A DNA stretch of 64,000 nucleotides from JABDMH01 sp965223165 (GCA_965223165.1 CBDCVQ010000007.1:434001-498000); one strand, 5' to 3'. Positions 45,989 through 54,802 are shown, numbered from the stretch's first letter. A program made the numbers and translations. The notes: generated from the letters alone by a model not told the origin.

Positions 45989-46750
45989 ATGCTTCGATTA
46001 CTAAATGACGCACGAAATAACGTGATGCAGGACAACCAAAAACTGAGATATTTCAAATACGCTATCGGAGAAGTCCTCTTAATCATTGCCGGCATCTTCC
46101 TGGCACTGCAATTGGACAACTGGAACCAAACACGCAAAGATCGGCAGGAGGAGCAGCAAATATTGCTGGGACTAAGGACCGAGTTCGAAGCTAATCAAGG
46201 GGGTCTGCAGTACCGGTGGGACATATCGATTGAGAACGTGCGCCGAATGCATCAATTTATGTCGCACTTGTCTCAGCCGGACTCTCAATATACGATCGCC
46301 GACCTCGATCAGGGACTGTTTGCGTCGATGTTTGCGGGCACCTGGGATCCAACTAACAGCGCCTTGGAAGCCCTGATATCTTCTGGCGGCCTGCGGCTGA
46401 TCCAAGACCCGACGCTGCGCACCAAGCTGGCTGGCTGGAGCGCGGTCGTCGATGAGGTCAGAGACAACCAGGTGACTATTCGACAACACGCTGCCGCATC
46501 CCTGTGGTCGGCTCTGGCGGAACACGGTGCACCAAGTGTACGGGGCTGGGGTTGGCAACACTCCGAACTCAAAGCCATGCTGCCAGAAGCTCTGGGACGA
46601 CGTCGCTATGAAGATATTCGAGGCAGGTCCGAGATCGTCGATCTCATTGCGATGAAGTACACTTGGACCAAACATTCAGTGGAAGAGATTGAATTTGCGA
46701 TGTCGCGGGTGGAAGAGATTATTGGGCTGATTGACGAGCAACTGGAGTAA
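45989..46750 (+). CDS. DUF6090-like single-pass membrane protein
   Basis: This 253-residue protein has the family N-terminus: helix YFKYAIGEVLLIIAGIFLAL followed by QLDNWNQTRKDRQEEQQIL, then a helical domain with NSALEALISSGGLRLIQDP. The start at 45989 lies 27 bp after the previous stop, so the two genes are probably co-transcribed. ATG 46025 (MQDNQKLRYFKYA) is an alternative and fits the shorter leaders seen in the family. The function is unknown. Confidence 0.8.
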   Translation: MLRLLNDARNNVMQDNQKLRYFKYAIGEVLLIIAGIFLALQLDNWNQTRKDRQEEQQILLGLRTEFEANQGGLQYRWDISIENVRRMHQFMSHLSQPDSQYTIADLDQGLFASMFAGTWDPTNSALEALISSGGLRLIQDPTLRTKLAGWSAVVDEVRDNQVTIRQHAAASLWSALAEHGAPSVRGWGWQHSELKAMLPEALGRRRYEDIRGRSEIVDLIAMKYTWTKHSVEEIEFAMSRVEEIIGLIDEQLE

Positions 46751-47052
46751 TCATACGCCCAAAGGAGAAATTGAAACTGCGCCTCTTCATGAAAAAGGCC
46801 AGCGAATTTCTGATAAAGGGGTCCCCGAAAATTGGACGGGCGTAGAGGTCATGACCTTCAAGTGATTCCGTGCAATGACAATTTCAATGAGAGACTCACA
46901 TCACGATCCCCATTTAAAATCGTATATCCTCCCTCAAGTCATCGAGCACGGTCACCCACCGGGGGCGGAGTAGAAATCGGTTTAACAATCTAAGAGCGCG
47001 AGATGGCCACGCCCGTCTATTTCCCAAACGTCAACCCTCAAACCTGGCCCTA

Positions 47053-47160
47053 TCAAAGGACATTTACCTTTTGCAGCACACCGGTTGGCCCGTTTCCGGA
47101 TCGAACACACGCACATAGTAGATGCCGGACAACCAAGCTTAGACGTCGTTCCACTGATCG
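47053..47160 (-). pseudogene. T9SS type-A sorting-domain remnant
   Basis: On the minus strand the frame reads AWLSGIYYVRVFDPETGQPV and, after a one-base shift, LQKVNVL and a stop. This is the typical last strand pair of a type IX secretion C-terminal domain. An in-frame TAA precedes it (IDQWNDV-stop-AWLSG). The main body of the secreted protein is missing. Confidence 0.65.
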
Positions 47161-47505
47161 ATTTGCAGTGCAGTTAATATTTAATTAATATTCCCACCAC
47201 GATCAGTACAATCTCCCCAAAGACATAGAGTATCTGCCGGTGTCCCGGCCTATTCCAGCTACAGATAAATATGATTTAAACCAAGTGGAGCAGCACGGAA
47301 AATCGTGGACTGCCAAAAATAAGATGGTGGGTGCCAAGAGCTCGGGGTGGCTTCGTGATAGATGGTCAAATGCATGCTTGGGTCGACGCTGACCATGATC
47401 TCGCACGCATCTATCGGGAGAACTTCCAAAGTTACTCCCCACTCAAATCGCCTACGCTGCAAGAAACGTATTTTTGCACACTTGGCTGCGTCTACCGGGC
47501 GTCTA

Positions 47506-47795
47506 GGGCAATCGCATCATCTAGGCTTCAGGGTGACAGCGCGCTACGATGGCGTTTGGCGGGGGACACCAATCGCGGCCTGATTTGGGCTGTTGGGCCT
47601 TTGAGGCCCGCTGCCGTCGGAATATCACTCAGCAAGTGCTACCTGGCCGTGTCAGGCGTCCTCGCCTGACACATATTAGCAAGGTTATGGCATGGAGAAG
47701 TCGTCTAAGTGTGTTCAACTACTAAAACAAGGCATCTTGCCAGCAATTCTTTGGCCGGTCATAGAAGAGGGCAGAATTATTTAATGCGATTGCCC
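47506..47795 (-). repeat. Dispersed non-coding element, family 2, copy 2, with terminal inverted repeats
   Basis: A 290-bp element bounded by the perfect 12-bp inverted repeat GGGCAATCGCAT (47506-47517) and ATGCGATTGCCC (47784-47795). Inside are a perfect 10-bp hairpin (GTGTCAGGCG-TCCT-CGCCTGACAC, 47650-47673) and GGGCC-TTTGA-GGCCC. It is related in inverted orientation to 38020-38218. No transposase is encoded, so it looks like a MITE-type element. Confidence 0.65.
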
Positions 47796-47889
47796 CGAGC
47801 GGGCGTCTGCCATGAGGGAATTTATGCTTCAAGAATTGTAACTTATAGCATACGCTCCATCCCATCACATCCTCGAGAGCAATAAGGGC

Positions 47890-50007
47890 ATGAGAAAATT
47901 AGCAAGCGTTGCCGGCTACCTGGCTTGGATGATCCTATTGGTGCAGTGCACCTCTTACGAACCTGGCTCAGAAGATCACATTCGAGCTGTCACCGACCAG
48001 ATTTCTGATGAACGTTTGAAGCAAGCCGATCGCACGCCGGGAGATTGGCTCTCCTATGGCAGAAATTACCGCGAGGACCGCTTCAGTAATCTTGATCAGA
48101 TCAACACCCAAACCATCGATCGATTGGGCCTGGCATGGAGCTACAATCTGAACAACAAAAGAGGCATTGAAACCACGCCCCTCGTGGTGGATGGGATTAT
48201 GTACGTCACCGGCAATTATAGTAAGGTATATGCCATCGATACCCGGATCGGGGGTCTGATATGGGAATACGATCCGATGGTCAATCCGATGGTGGGTATC
48301 AAAGCCTGCTGTGGCACCGTCAATCGAGGCGCCGCCATCTACCAGGGGCTCGTCTATGTCGGTGCCCTCGATGGCCGGTTGATTGCCTTGGATGCCGCTA
48401 CCGGGCAGCCTGTCTGGGAGGTGGTCACGGTCGATACCACGAAGAACTATACGATCACCGGAGCGCCCAGAGTGGTGGACGGCAAGGTCATCATCGGCAA
48501 TGGAGGGGCAGAATACGGGGTGCGAGGATACGTCACCGCTTACGACGCCCTCACTGGGGAGCAGCAATGGCGATTCTACACGGTGCCCGGGGATCCCAGT
48601 CAACCCTTCGAATCTAAGACCATGGAGGATGCGGCGAAGACCTGGACGGGTGAGTGGTGGACCGCCGGCGGGGGCGGCACCGTCTGGGATGCCATGGCCT
48701 ACGATCCCGACCTTGGACTCCTCTATCTCGGTGTAGGCAACGGCAGCCCCTGGCCTCGCTTGTATCGCAGCCCAGACGGAGGTGACAATCTCTACCTGTC
48801 ATCCATCGTGGCGGTCAATCCGGACAATGGCGAGCTGGTATGGTACTATCAGACCACGCCAGGCGACAACTGGGACTACACGGCCACGCAACATCTGATC
48901 TTGGCTGATCTCACGATCGAGGGCCAAGAACGAAAAGTGATTATGCAGGCCCCCAAGAATGGCTTCTTCTATGTGATCGATCGCACCAACGGAGACTTTA
49001 TCTCGGCGGAACCCTACGTCTATACCAATTGGGCAAAAAGTATCGATCCGGAGACTGGCCGGCCAATCGAAACAGATTGGAGCGGGTACCAGGAGGGCGA
49101 CGTGCAGATCTACCCCAGTCCCTTTGGCGGTCACAATTGGCAACCCATGGCTTACAATCCGAATACCCAATTGGTTTATATTCCAGTGCATGAAAACTCA
49201 GCCATCTATGCCCATGAGCCCGATTGGAGCTTTCGAGACGCCCCAGGCGTGTCTAATCTGGCCATGAGTTGGGGTGGCAATGGTCCGCCGGATCAGGTCT
49301 TGCGAGATACGCTGGCTCCCGATCCGAAGCCAACCGGCCGCCTGATCGCCTGGGATCCCATCTCTCAAGCGGAGAAATGGCGGGTCAATCACGAGGATGT
49401 TTGGTGGAATGGCGGTGTCCTGACCACCGCAGGTGATCTCGTATTTCAGGGTGGCGGCAGCGGGATTTTTGCCGCCTACGACGCCAGCAACGGGCAAAAA
49501 GTCTGGGAGGTGGATCTGGGCACAGGCATTATGGCTTCGCCGGTGTCGTACGAGGTAGATGGCAAGCAATACATTTCGATTGTGGTCGGCTGGGGCGGTC
49601 CCACCGGTAAGGGCAACCAGTACACCGAGGAGGTCTACCCGGGCACCGTATACACCTTTGCACTGGATGCCGATGCACCCTACCCCGACTATCCCAAATC
49701 TGAACCCAAGGCGTTGGCCCTCTTTGACTTTGATGCGGACCGTGCCGCCATAGACCAAGGGGCACAATTGTATATTCAACATTGTGCGCACTGCCATGGT
49801 CAGGTCGCTCGAGATACGGGAGGCGCCATTCCCGATCTGGGCAGGATCAACGAAGCCATCTACCGGAGTTTTGAAGACATCGTGCTAAAGGGCGTACTTA
49901 CCCCCGTATTCATGCCCAATTTTAGTGGTGTCCTCACGGCAGATGAGGTACAGAGCATCAAGTCCTTTGTGTTGTATCAGGCAGAGCGAAAGGCGGAAGA
50001 GATGTGA
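47890..50007 (+). CDS. PQQ-dependent alcohol dehydrogenase with C-terminal cytochrome c domain
   Basis: This 705-residue quinoprotein oxidises alcohols (or similar substrates) in the periplasm and passes electrons to its own heme. It has a lipoprotein-like signal (LLVQC, Cys about residue 20). The eight-bladed PQQ propeller includes the vicinal disulfide C140-C141 (IKACCGTVNRG) and the active-site Asp region TPGDNWDYTA (about 323-332). Blade motifs such as GVLTTAGDLVFQGGGSG follow. The last 85 residues form a cytochrome c domain with CAHCH at 632-636 and Met in PVFMPNFSGVL. The methanol/ethanol family is clear; the substrate is not. No PQQ synthesis genes are nearby. Confidence 0.92.
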   Translation: MRKLASVAGYLAWMILLVQCTSYEPGSEDHIRAVTDQISDERLKQADRTPGDWLSYGRNYREDRFSNLDQINTQTIDRLGLAWSYNLNNKRGIETTPLVVDGIMYVTGNYSKVYAIDTRIGGLIWEYDPMVNPMVGIKACCGTVNRGAAIYQGLVYVGALDGRLIALDAATGQPVWEVVTVDTTKNYTITGAPRVVDGKVIIGNGGAEYGVRGYVTAYDALTGEQQWRFYTVPGDPSQPFESKTMEDAAKTWTGEWWTAGGGGTVWDAMAYDPDLGLLYLGVGNGSPWPRLYRSPDGGDNLYLSSIVAVNPDNGELVWYYQTTPGDNWDYTATQHLILADLTIEGQERKVIMQAPKNGFFYVIDRTNGDFISAEPYVYTNWAKSIDPETGRPIETDWSGYQEGDVQIYPSPFGGHNWQPMAYNPNTQLVYIPVHENSAIYAHEPDWSFRDAPGVSNLAMSWGGNGPPDQVLRDTLAPDPKPTGRLIAWDPISQAEKWRVNHEDVWWNGGVLTTAGDLVFQGGGSGIFAAYDASNGQKVWEVDLGTGIMASPVSYEVDGKQYISIVVGWGGPTGKGNQYTEEVYPGTVYTFALDADAPYPDYPKSEPKALALFDFDADRAAIDQGAQLYIQHCAHCHGQVARDTGGAIPDLGRINEAIYRSFEDIVLKGVLTPVFMPNFSGVLTADEVQSIKSFVLYQAERKAEEM

Positions 50008-50228
50008 ATCCAAGGGCTGCTAAGAGCCTTTGACCTGAGAATGGCTGCTGGACGATGGTAGAAAGTGAAGAAGATGATAAACCATCGCATGCCAAAGAAC
50101 TGACGCCACATCCAGGCATCCTTCAAAAATCCAGCGGCCGTGGCTTCCGACTTGTCCTTTTTCCCCAAAAGCTCTGCTTCCAATTCACTTTCCAAATTTT
50201 TAAGCCGTGCCATTTCCACCCAAAGCAC
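49977..50228 (-). other. Possible small open frame between convergent genes
   Basis: An 83-codon frame from a GTG reads MARLKNLESELEAELLGKKD from residue 6, coiled-coil-like, then a hydrophobic stretch (WFIIFFTFYH). The frame remains open upstream to the transporter stop, with no ATG in between, and it overlaps the end of the PQQ gene on the other strand. It may be a small protein or a remnant; I do not recognise it. Confidence 0.2.
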
Positions 50229-50303
50229 CTCATGGAGAAAATGACCTTCCCTGGCTATGTACTTCAGTCTGGCCCTAGGCGAGTCTTCGGCGATGTGATA
50301 GTT

Positions 50304-52517
50304 TTAAATCCCCTTCAGAATTTTATGCCCGGCGGGCATGACCCGTACAATGGCTACGGAACAGCGGGCTCGTTCAGTAATTTGCGTGGCAAAATTACCC
50401 AGCATCAGTCTTTTTAGAAAACCCACCTTGGTGGCGCCAACAATAAGCAAGTCAAAGTGCTCGGATCGCTCTACTAGCGTACCGATCGGGTCGTCAGAAG
50501 CTAATACCTGGATATTATACAGTGCGCGCGAAGAATGCTTCTTGATCGCTTCAATAAAGATCTTTCCGGTACGGGACTGCTGCTCGGCAGTAAAGTCGGC
50601 GGGCAAAATGTTGAGGAAGGTAATTTCTCCATCGGACTGTGCCGCCAATGCGCCCGCCAGTCGCACCATCAATCCCAGGTTGAGGCGACCTCCCAGAGAA
50701 ACGGCGATCTTGCGGGGCCGAAAATGTTCTTTCTTCTCATACAGTTTTAGAAAAATAAAATCCGTGCTCGCCTGATTGAGCACATTTTCAAGCAGCTCCG
50801 ATCGTTTGCTGGCGTTGTCTTGGTTGGTGTAACCCATCACCGTCAGACTGCAACCTTCCTCTTCGGCTGCGTGCACGATGCCGGGTTCGAGGCGATGCGA
50901 TGCTCGAATGACCGGGTGAATTTTGATGTGATCCGGTAGCTGCCAGTCGCCGATGCGCTCAAGGAGTTCCAACGATTCATCCGAATCGGCAAGCGCGCTG
51001 CGAAAATCCATTTGCTCAGGACTCAGTACCACACGCAGGGCCACAATCTCCCCTCCTCCCTTGGCCAGGAGGGCCGTACAAAGTTCGAGGATGCTCAATT
51101 GATTATTGGGATTGGCCATGGGCATCAATATCCTTTCAGTCACAAAGCCTCTGAACGCCGGTTTATCTTCGTTTAGGATCAGGTGAAGTCCCGACTCGGT
51201 GCGAGCTACTCGCTTGCGGGAATAAAAGAAATAGATCAAACCTCCCACCAATGCCAGCTGAAGGCCAAATAGTATAGAGAGCCAATCGAGGGCCGCCAGC
51301 AAAAGAACATTGGTGATTAAGGTCACTTCCGGCAGATACTTTCTCCAAACACTTTTGGGTTGCTTATCCGGATGCTGGCGATAGATTTTTCGCAATGCGA
51401 TCGACACGGGCAACAGAGATACCAGCAGACAAAAGTTAGCCGCCTTGGTAATAAACTGCAGTTGGAAAACCAACAAGAACAATAGGATGAGCATACCTCC
51501 CGCCAGTATGGCAGCCCGGGGTGTCCGGGTACCTTCATGAATTTTACCAAGCAGGTCGGGTATAAAGCGATCCTTGCCCATGGCATAAATCTGCCGCCCC
51601 TGCGACAACAGCGTGCTGTTTAATGCAGCAGCCGCAGCCAATACTCCACCCAGCGAAATGATCAACCAGCCACTGGAGCCAAAACTGACGGAGGCCACGT
51701 CCACCAAAGGGGCATTAGAGCGAGCCAGATCCTGCCACGGCACCACCATGATGCTCACGACGGCCACCATCAAGTAAAACAGAAAGGCTATGCCCATGGA
51801 ATACTTCATGGCTTTCGGAATAGTGACCGTTGGATCCCTGATCTCATCCGCGCTGTTGCCAATCAGTTGGTAGCCAAAGAAGGATATGTAAATGATGCCA
51901 ATCGCCCCAAAGGTTCCTTCCAAACCCTGCGGAAAAGTGGGTGTCGCCAATTCCGGTTGCACATGAAAAGCCGAAGCCACCACAAATAAGGTCAGGATGC
52001 CGAGATTGCTCCAGGTAAGTATGTTTTGAAGGCGATCTGCTCCTTTTGTACCCCGCGCATTCAGAAAAGCGGACAGCAGGACCAGGATGCCCGCGATGAC
52101 TTTAACGCCAAACGGAGCGACCGCATATCCTAGGATCGAAACAAAATATTCGGCAAATCCTATGGCGTATAGGCCGCAAGCAAAGACACTGCCCAGCGCC
52201 AGAAACCAACCGGTCACAAAACCACCCAAACTCCCCAACGATTCATAGGCATTGGCATATCCCCCACCCGATATCGGCACCAGTCGCGCCAGCTCGGCAA
52301 AGAGCAAGGTCGTCAAAAATGCAAGTGCCCCGCAAATGACATAGGACAGCCACACGGAAGGACCAGCTACCCCCGCGGCCATACCTATGAGCACGTAAAC
52401 GCCCGCTCCCATCAGCGCTCCCGTACCGATGCTGACAGCGCCAAACAGCCCTATCTTCCGCTCAAAGGTGACCGGGATGAGCTTCTTCCGGAGAATCTCC
52501 CTCAAATGGGTAGGCAT
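50304..52517 (-). CDS. APC-family amino acid transporter fused to UspA-like domains
   Basis: This 737-residue protein has an APC permease part (about 1-440) with 12 helices: it begins IGLFGAVSIGTGALMGAGVY, and SGGGYANAYESLGSLGGFVTG is the conserved region after helix 2. The last 290 residues are cytoplasmic and look like two universal-stress-protein-like domains. The first contains PNNQLSILELCTALLAKGG and the second ends in DLLIVGATKVGF and RARCSVAIVRV. Such cationic or general amino acid carriers with Usp tails are common in marine bacteria, and the tail may regulate transport by nucleotide binding. The substrate is unknown. Confidence 0.9.
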   Translation of the reverse strand: MPTHLREILRKKLIPVTFERKIGLFGAVSIGTGALMGAGVYVLIGMAAGVAGPSVWLSYVICGALAFLTTLLFAELARLVPISGGGYANAYESLGSLGGFVTGWFLALGSVFACGLYAIGFAEYFVSILGYAVAPFGVKVIAGILVLLSAFLNARGTKGADRLQNILTWSNLGILTLFVVASAFHVQPELATPTFPQGLEGTFGAIGIIYISFFGYQLIGNSADEIRDPTVTIPKAMKYSMGIAFLFYLMVAVVSIMVVPWQDLARSNAPLVDVASVSFGSSGWLIISLGGVLAAAAALNSTLLSQGRQIYAMGKDRFIPDLLGKIHEGTRTPRAAILAGGMLILLFLLVFQLQFITKAANFCLLVSLLPVSIALRKIYRQHPDKQPKSVWRKYLPEVTLITNVLLLAALDWLSILFGLQLALVGGLIYFFYSRKRVARTESGLHLILNEDKPAFRGFVTERILMPMANPNNQLSILELCTALLAKGGGEIVALRVVLSPEQMDFRSALADSDESLELLERIGDWQLPDHIKIHPVIRASHRLEPGIVHAAEEEGCSLTVMGYTNQDNASKRSELLENVLNQASTDFIFLKLYEKKEHFRPRKIAVSLGGRLNLGLMVRLAGALAAQSDGEITFLNILPADFTAEQQSRTGKIFIEAIKKHSSRALYNIQVLASDDPIGTLVERSEHFDLLIVGATKVGFLKRLMLGNFATQITERARCSVAIVRVMPAGHKILKGI

Positions 52518-53045
52518 AGAAACATCATTAAGCGATTTTTGAAGTTTGATCTGTAGGTGATTGCGCCAAATATCGCACTATCGCCTGGAGTATTCTAAGG
52601 CGCTTTGCCCAAACCAGATGCACAACTGGGGTGTCCGCACTTGAAGACAGATTACATCTAGTAACACGCCTGCTGCAAATAGCGTGATCTTTGACCTTTG
52701 CCAGGTCTCTGACAAAATGATATCGAACTGTATTGCTTCTTGCTACACAGAGATCATTAACGGCCAGGGAAAGATACTCCGGAGGGACAGGATCTCGGGT
52801 GCCAGTCTTAGGCTTAACACAACATCCTATGCCAGTGGAAACTACTTCTTACGTGCATTGGACCAGTCCAATTCACACAAACTACAAGGAAATCTTTCCT
52901 GATGAAATAAGAAGCGAAACCGATCGTGAGATCTCAGGAGCGGGTGCGGTGACCTGATCGGGACTGAGACATCATTTGGCAGGCTTGTACAACAATGTGA
53001 ACAAAGGCGAAGCTGAACCTAAGATCTTGTACCACTCACAAAAAG
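52518..53045. other. Intergenic region with a T9SS remnant
   Basis: This gap contains the remnant at 52684-52902. The rest, 52518-52683 and 52903-53045, shows nothing recognisable. Confidence 0.4.
52684..52902 (+). pseudogene. T9SS type-A sorting-domain remnant
   Basis: The frame reads EIINGQGKILRRDRISGASL, then a segment with TTSYASGNYFLRALDQ, and ends at TGA. This is the usual ING-G-x-L and L-x-YASG-YFLRA pattern of type IX secretion C-terminal domains. The upstream 20 codons do not look like the rest of a cargo protein. It is the second orphan sorting domain in the window. Confidence 0.6.
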
Positions 53046-53076
53046 AATCCCGACTAACACGCTGTTAGCCAGGATT
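53046..53076 (-). terminator. tRNA-type terminator, displaced copy 1
   Basis: On the minus strand AATCCTGGCTAACA and TGTTAGTCGGGATT form a 14-bp stem (two G-U pairs) with a 3-base loop, then CTTTTTG. It is preceded by the copied end of tRNA-Gln at 53085-53101. Confidence 0.7.
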
Positions 53077-53647
53077 TTATCAACGTAGACCCACTAGGAC
53101 TAACAGCGAACAGATCATGCAGCCTCAACAGCTCCTCAGGGACAGCAGCCTGCATCTGACATGCAGGCTCCCTCTTGCAAGCAAATGAGTCTTTCTTCAT
53201 ACGTTTGATCAACGTGGTGCATTGCTCGAAGCAGGCATGGTCCGATCCCAGCAATTGACTCAGCAAGTGGATGCCTTGTTCTCAGCGATATATCTTGGCA
53301 TGATAGGTTTCGGTCAGGTCATTATTGAACAGATATCGTATCTCCCTCAGCTTCGACAGGGGCAGATGACTCTGCAGGAGGGGACCAAGTAAGACCAGGG
53401 TAAAATAGTCCTGCAGGGGTAGAACCACCGTCTCGTCTAGCGTTTCATAGGAAATGTCAACCCGCTCCTGCAGTTCCGCTAGATCGCCGATGGGCACGTT
53501 GCATAATGATGCTGCTTCGGCTTTGGGCATCTGCACTTGGATGCCGTCCTTCAGAAGTTTATGCACCCCTTCCGGTGTTTGACGCAGAAAGTGAGCGTAG
53601 GACACGGGCGTCCTAAGCTCGTACTTCAGGCTCTTCTGCACGGTCAA
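53054..53647 (-). pseudogene. Broken ORF with in-frame TGA
   Basis: Two frames in the same phase, 53647-53282 (121 residues) and its continuation to 53054, are separated by a single TGA (AKIYR-stop-EQGIHLLSQ). The joined protein of about 190 residues contains SLCNVPIGDLAELQERVDIS and is helix-rich. Its last codons run into the copied tRNA end, so the original C-terminus was probably replaced. I do not recognise the family; a DNA-binding or recombinase-type protein is possible but not supported. Confidence 0.4.
53085..53101 (-). repeat. Copy of the tRNA-Gln 3' end (candidate att site)
   Basis: GTAGACCCACTAGGACT is identical to 57011-57027, the 3' end of the tRNA-Gln gene plus one base, in the same orientation. 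The copy is followed by unrelated sequence where the tRNA continues with CGAACC. Confidence 0.75.
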
Positions 53648-53653
53648 GGTGGA

Positions 53654-53819
53654 CTAGTAGAGTTTCGCATTAAATCTTGTAGCTAATTCTAATGTCTTTG
53701 GTCCGCATACTTCGTTGCAAAGCCTCGCCATAGCTACGGCTATGCCTGTGTTTCGCGCCTCGTCTGCGAACAAAATCCTATTAGAATTATTCAACATATC
53801 TAATGCAAAACTCTACTAG
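53654..53819 (+). repeat. MITE-like element with terminal inverted repeats, complete copy
   Basis: This 166-bp non-coding element has perfect 12-bp ends CTAGTAGAGTTT (53654-53665) and AAACTCTACTAG (53808-53819). Similarity between the inverted ends continues for about 40 bp (GCATTARAT, then TAATTCTAAT on both). The centre holds a 6-bp hairpin (CATAGC-TACG-GCTATG). A shortened copy lies at 17651-17775. It encodes no transposase. Confidence 0.8.
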
Positions 53820-54026
53820 GCATGGCTATCGTGTTATACTGCCAGAACTCGATTTTGCAAAGAAAAAGCCGGGAAGATTGCATCACCCACTTGAAAACAA
53901 ACATTGCTTCGACATTCTACAGCTACGCCACTGTTTCTGGGCTACAGACAGGTTACCTAATGCTCTTGCAATCATTCTCTCATTTTTTATGTTATAGAGT
54001 ATATTTACTTGTCACAAGCTAGTGCC

Positions 54027-54222
54027 ATGACTATTACATTGGAAAAAGGCAGCTCCCCAAAGGAACGCCAGCAGAAGATTCTGGAGGTGCAAAAAAAAGC
54101 ACCAGCAGAGAAGGTATCAAGCCAAGAAAAAGATCATTGAGGAGACCTTTGGTCGTGTGCAGTTTGACGAGAACAAAACGGCTTTAGAGATTTACAAGGA
54201 AATGCGTGATGAGTGGAGCTAA
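54027..54222 (+). pseudogene. Antitoxin gene with a +1 shift at an A8 run
   Basis: The frame starts MTITLEKGSSPKERQQKILE and continues to QKK, then a run of eight A (54091-54098) puts it out of phase. Reading one base later gives HQQRRYQAKKKIIEETFGRV and an end IYKEMRDEWS with a stop at 54222, overlapping the toxin start by 14 bases. The joined 64-residue protein looks like a VapB-type antitoxin. This may be a slipped homopolymer mutation, a sequencing error or programmed frameshifting. Confidence 0.6.
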
Positions 54223-54580
54223 CCTCGTACTCGATACCAATGTCATCATCTATTATCTGAAAGGAAACCAAGCCACCAAGCCCCTTCTCCAGGACAACAA
54301 TATTACCATTTCCTACATCACTGCTGTAGAGGTTCTGGGCTATTGGAAGAACAGCAAGAAGGATATAGCCACCATAGAAAAGCTGTTCTCATCCTTTACG
54401 ATCGTATACAGCAATGAACGGATCAAGGATCAGGCGGTCGATCTCAAAAGGAAATACAGGATGAAAACTCCCGATAGCATTATCGGAGCCACTGCAATGT
54501 TTCTGGATCTTCCCGTCGTAACCTCAGACAGCGATCTCTACAATGTCCCCGAGATCACCAGCATCGCCTTTAAGATTTAG
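54209..54580 (+). CDS. vapC: PIN-domain toxin (VapC family)
   Basis: This 123-residue ribonuclease toxin has the PIN-domain acidic residues: D in LVLDTNVIIYYLKG, E in VEVLGYW, and D in TPDSIIGATA and TSDSDLYN. It would cleave a specific RNA and be held inactive by its antitoxin, whose gene overlaps the start by 14 bp. A GTG at 54206 gives one extra residue. With the antitoxin apparently frameshifted, an intact toxin gene is unusual unless the antitoxin is still made. The spacing and overlap are typical of VapBC operons. Confidence 0.82.
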   Translation: MSGANLVLDTNVIIYYLKGNQATKPLLQDNNITISYITAVEVLGYWKNSKKDIATIEKLFSSFTIVYSNERIKDQAVDLKRKYRMKTPDSIIGATAMFLDLPVVTSDSDLYNVPEITSIAFKI

Positions 54581-54619
54581 AAGACGACCTTCGTTGGCTT
54601 GCATTCTAATCTATCGAAC

Positions 54620-54793
54620 ATGACCAGACCGATCAGAACCGAGGAAGAGTATGAGAAGGCTTTGCAAGAGCTAGAGCCGATCTTTGGTGCGGACTCAGAG
54701 ACCCCCGAAGGAGAAAGAGCCGAGTTGCTGTCAATTCTCATTGAGGCATACGAGGACAGCTTTTATCCTATGCCAGAAAACGACAACCTGTAA
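54620..54793 (+). CDS. Truncated HigA-like antitoxin fragment
   Basis: This 57-residue frame reads MTRPIRTEEEYEKALQELEP and then a segment containing GTPEGERAELL-type sequence (here TPEGERAELLSILIEAYED). This is the conserved N-terminal helix of HigA/COG5499 antitoxins. The family normally continues with a Pro-rich linker and a helix-turn-helix domain; here it stops after FYPMPENDNL. No HigB toxin is next to it. It is either a short stand-alone form or a remnant. Confidence 0.6.
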   Translation: MTRPIRTEEEYEKALQELEPIFGADSETPEGERAELLSILIEAYEDSFYPMPENDNL

Positions 54794-54802
54794 AAATTAA
54801 TC

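Larger units (their letters stand above)
46751..47889. other. Long intergenic region with two remnants
   Basis: These 1.14 kb hold no intact gene. They contain a T9SS sorting-domain remnant (47053-47160, minus) and a copy of the dispersed element (47506-47795). The stretches 46751-47050 and 47161-47505 show no recognisable features. Confidence 0.5.

Noticed and set aside
53396..53412. Fourth AraC operator (AGGGTAAAATAGTCC)
   Set aside because: It resembles the first half-site but lies inside a coding-like frame, lacks a second GGTAA 21 bp away, and has no PUL gene nearby.
53650..53820. Small peptide gene in the MITE-like element
   Set aside because: Frames are not shared between the two copies, and the sequence is explained by long inverted ends.
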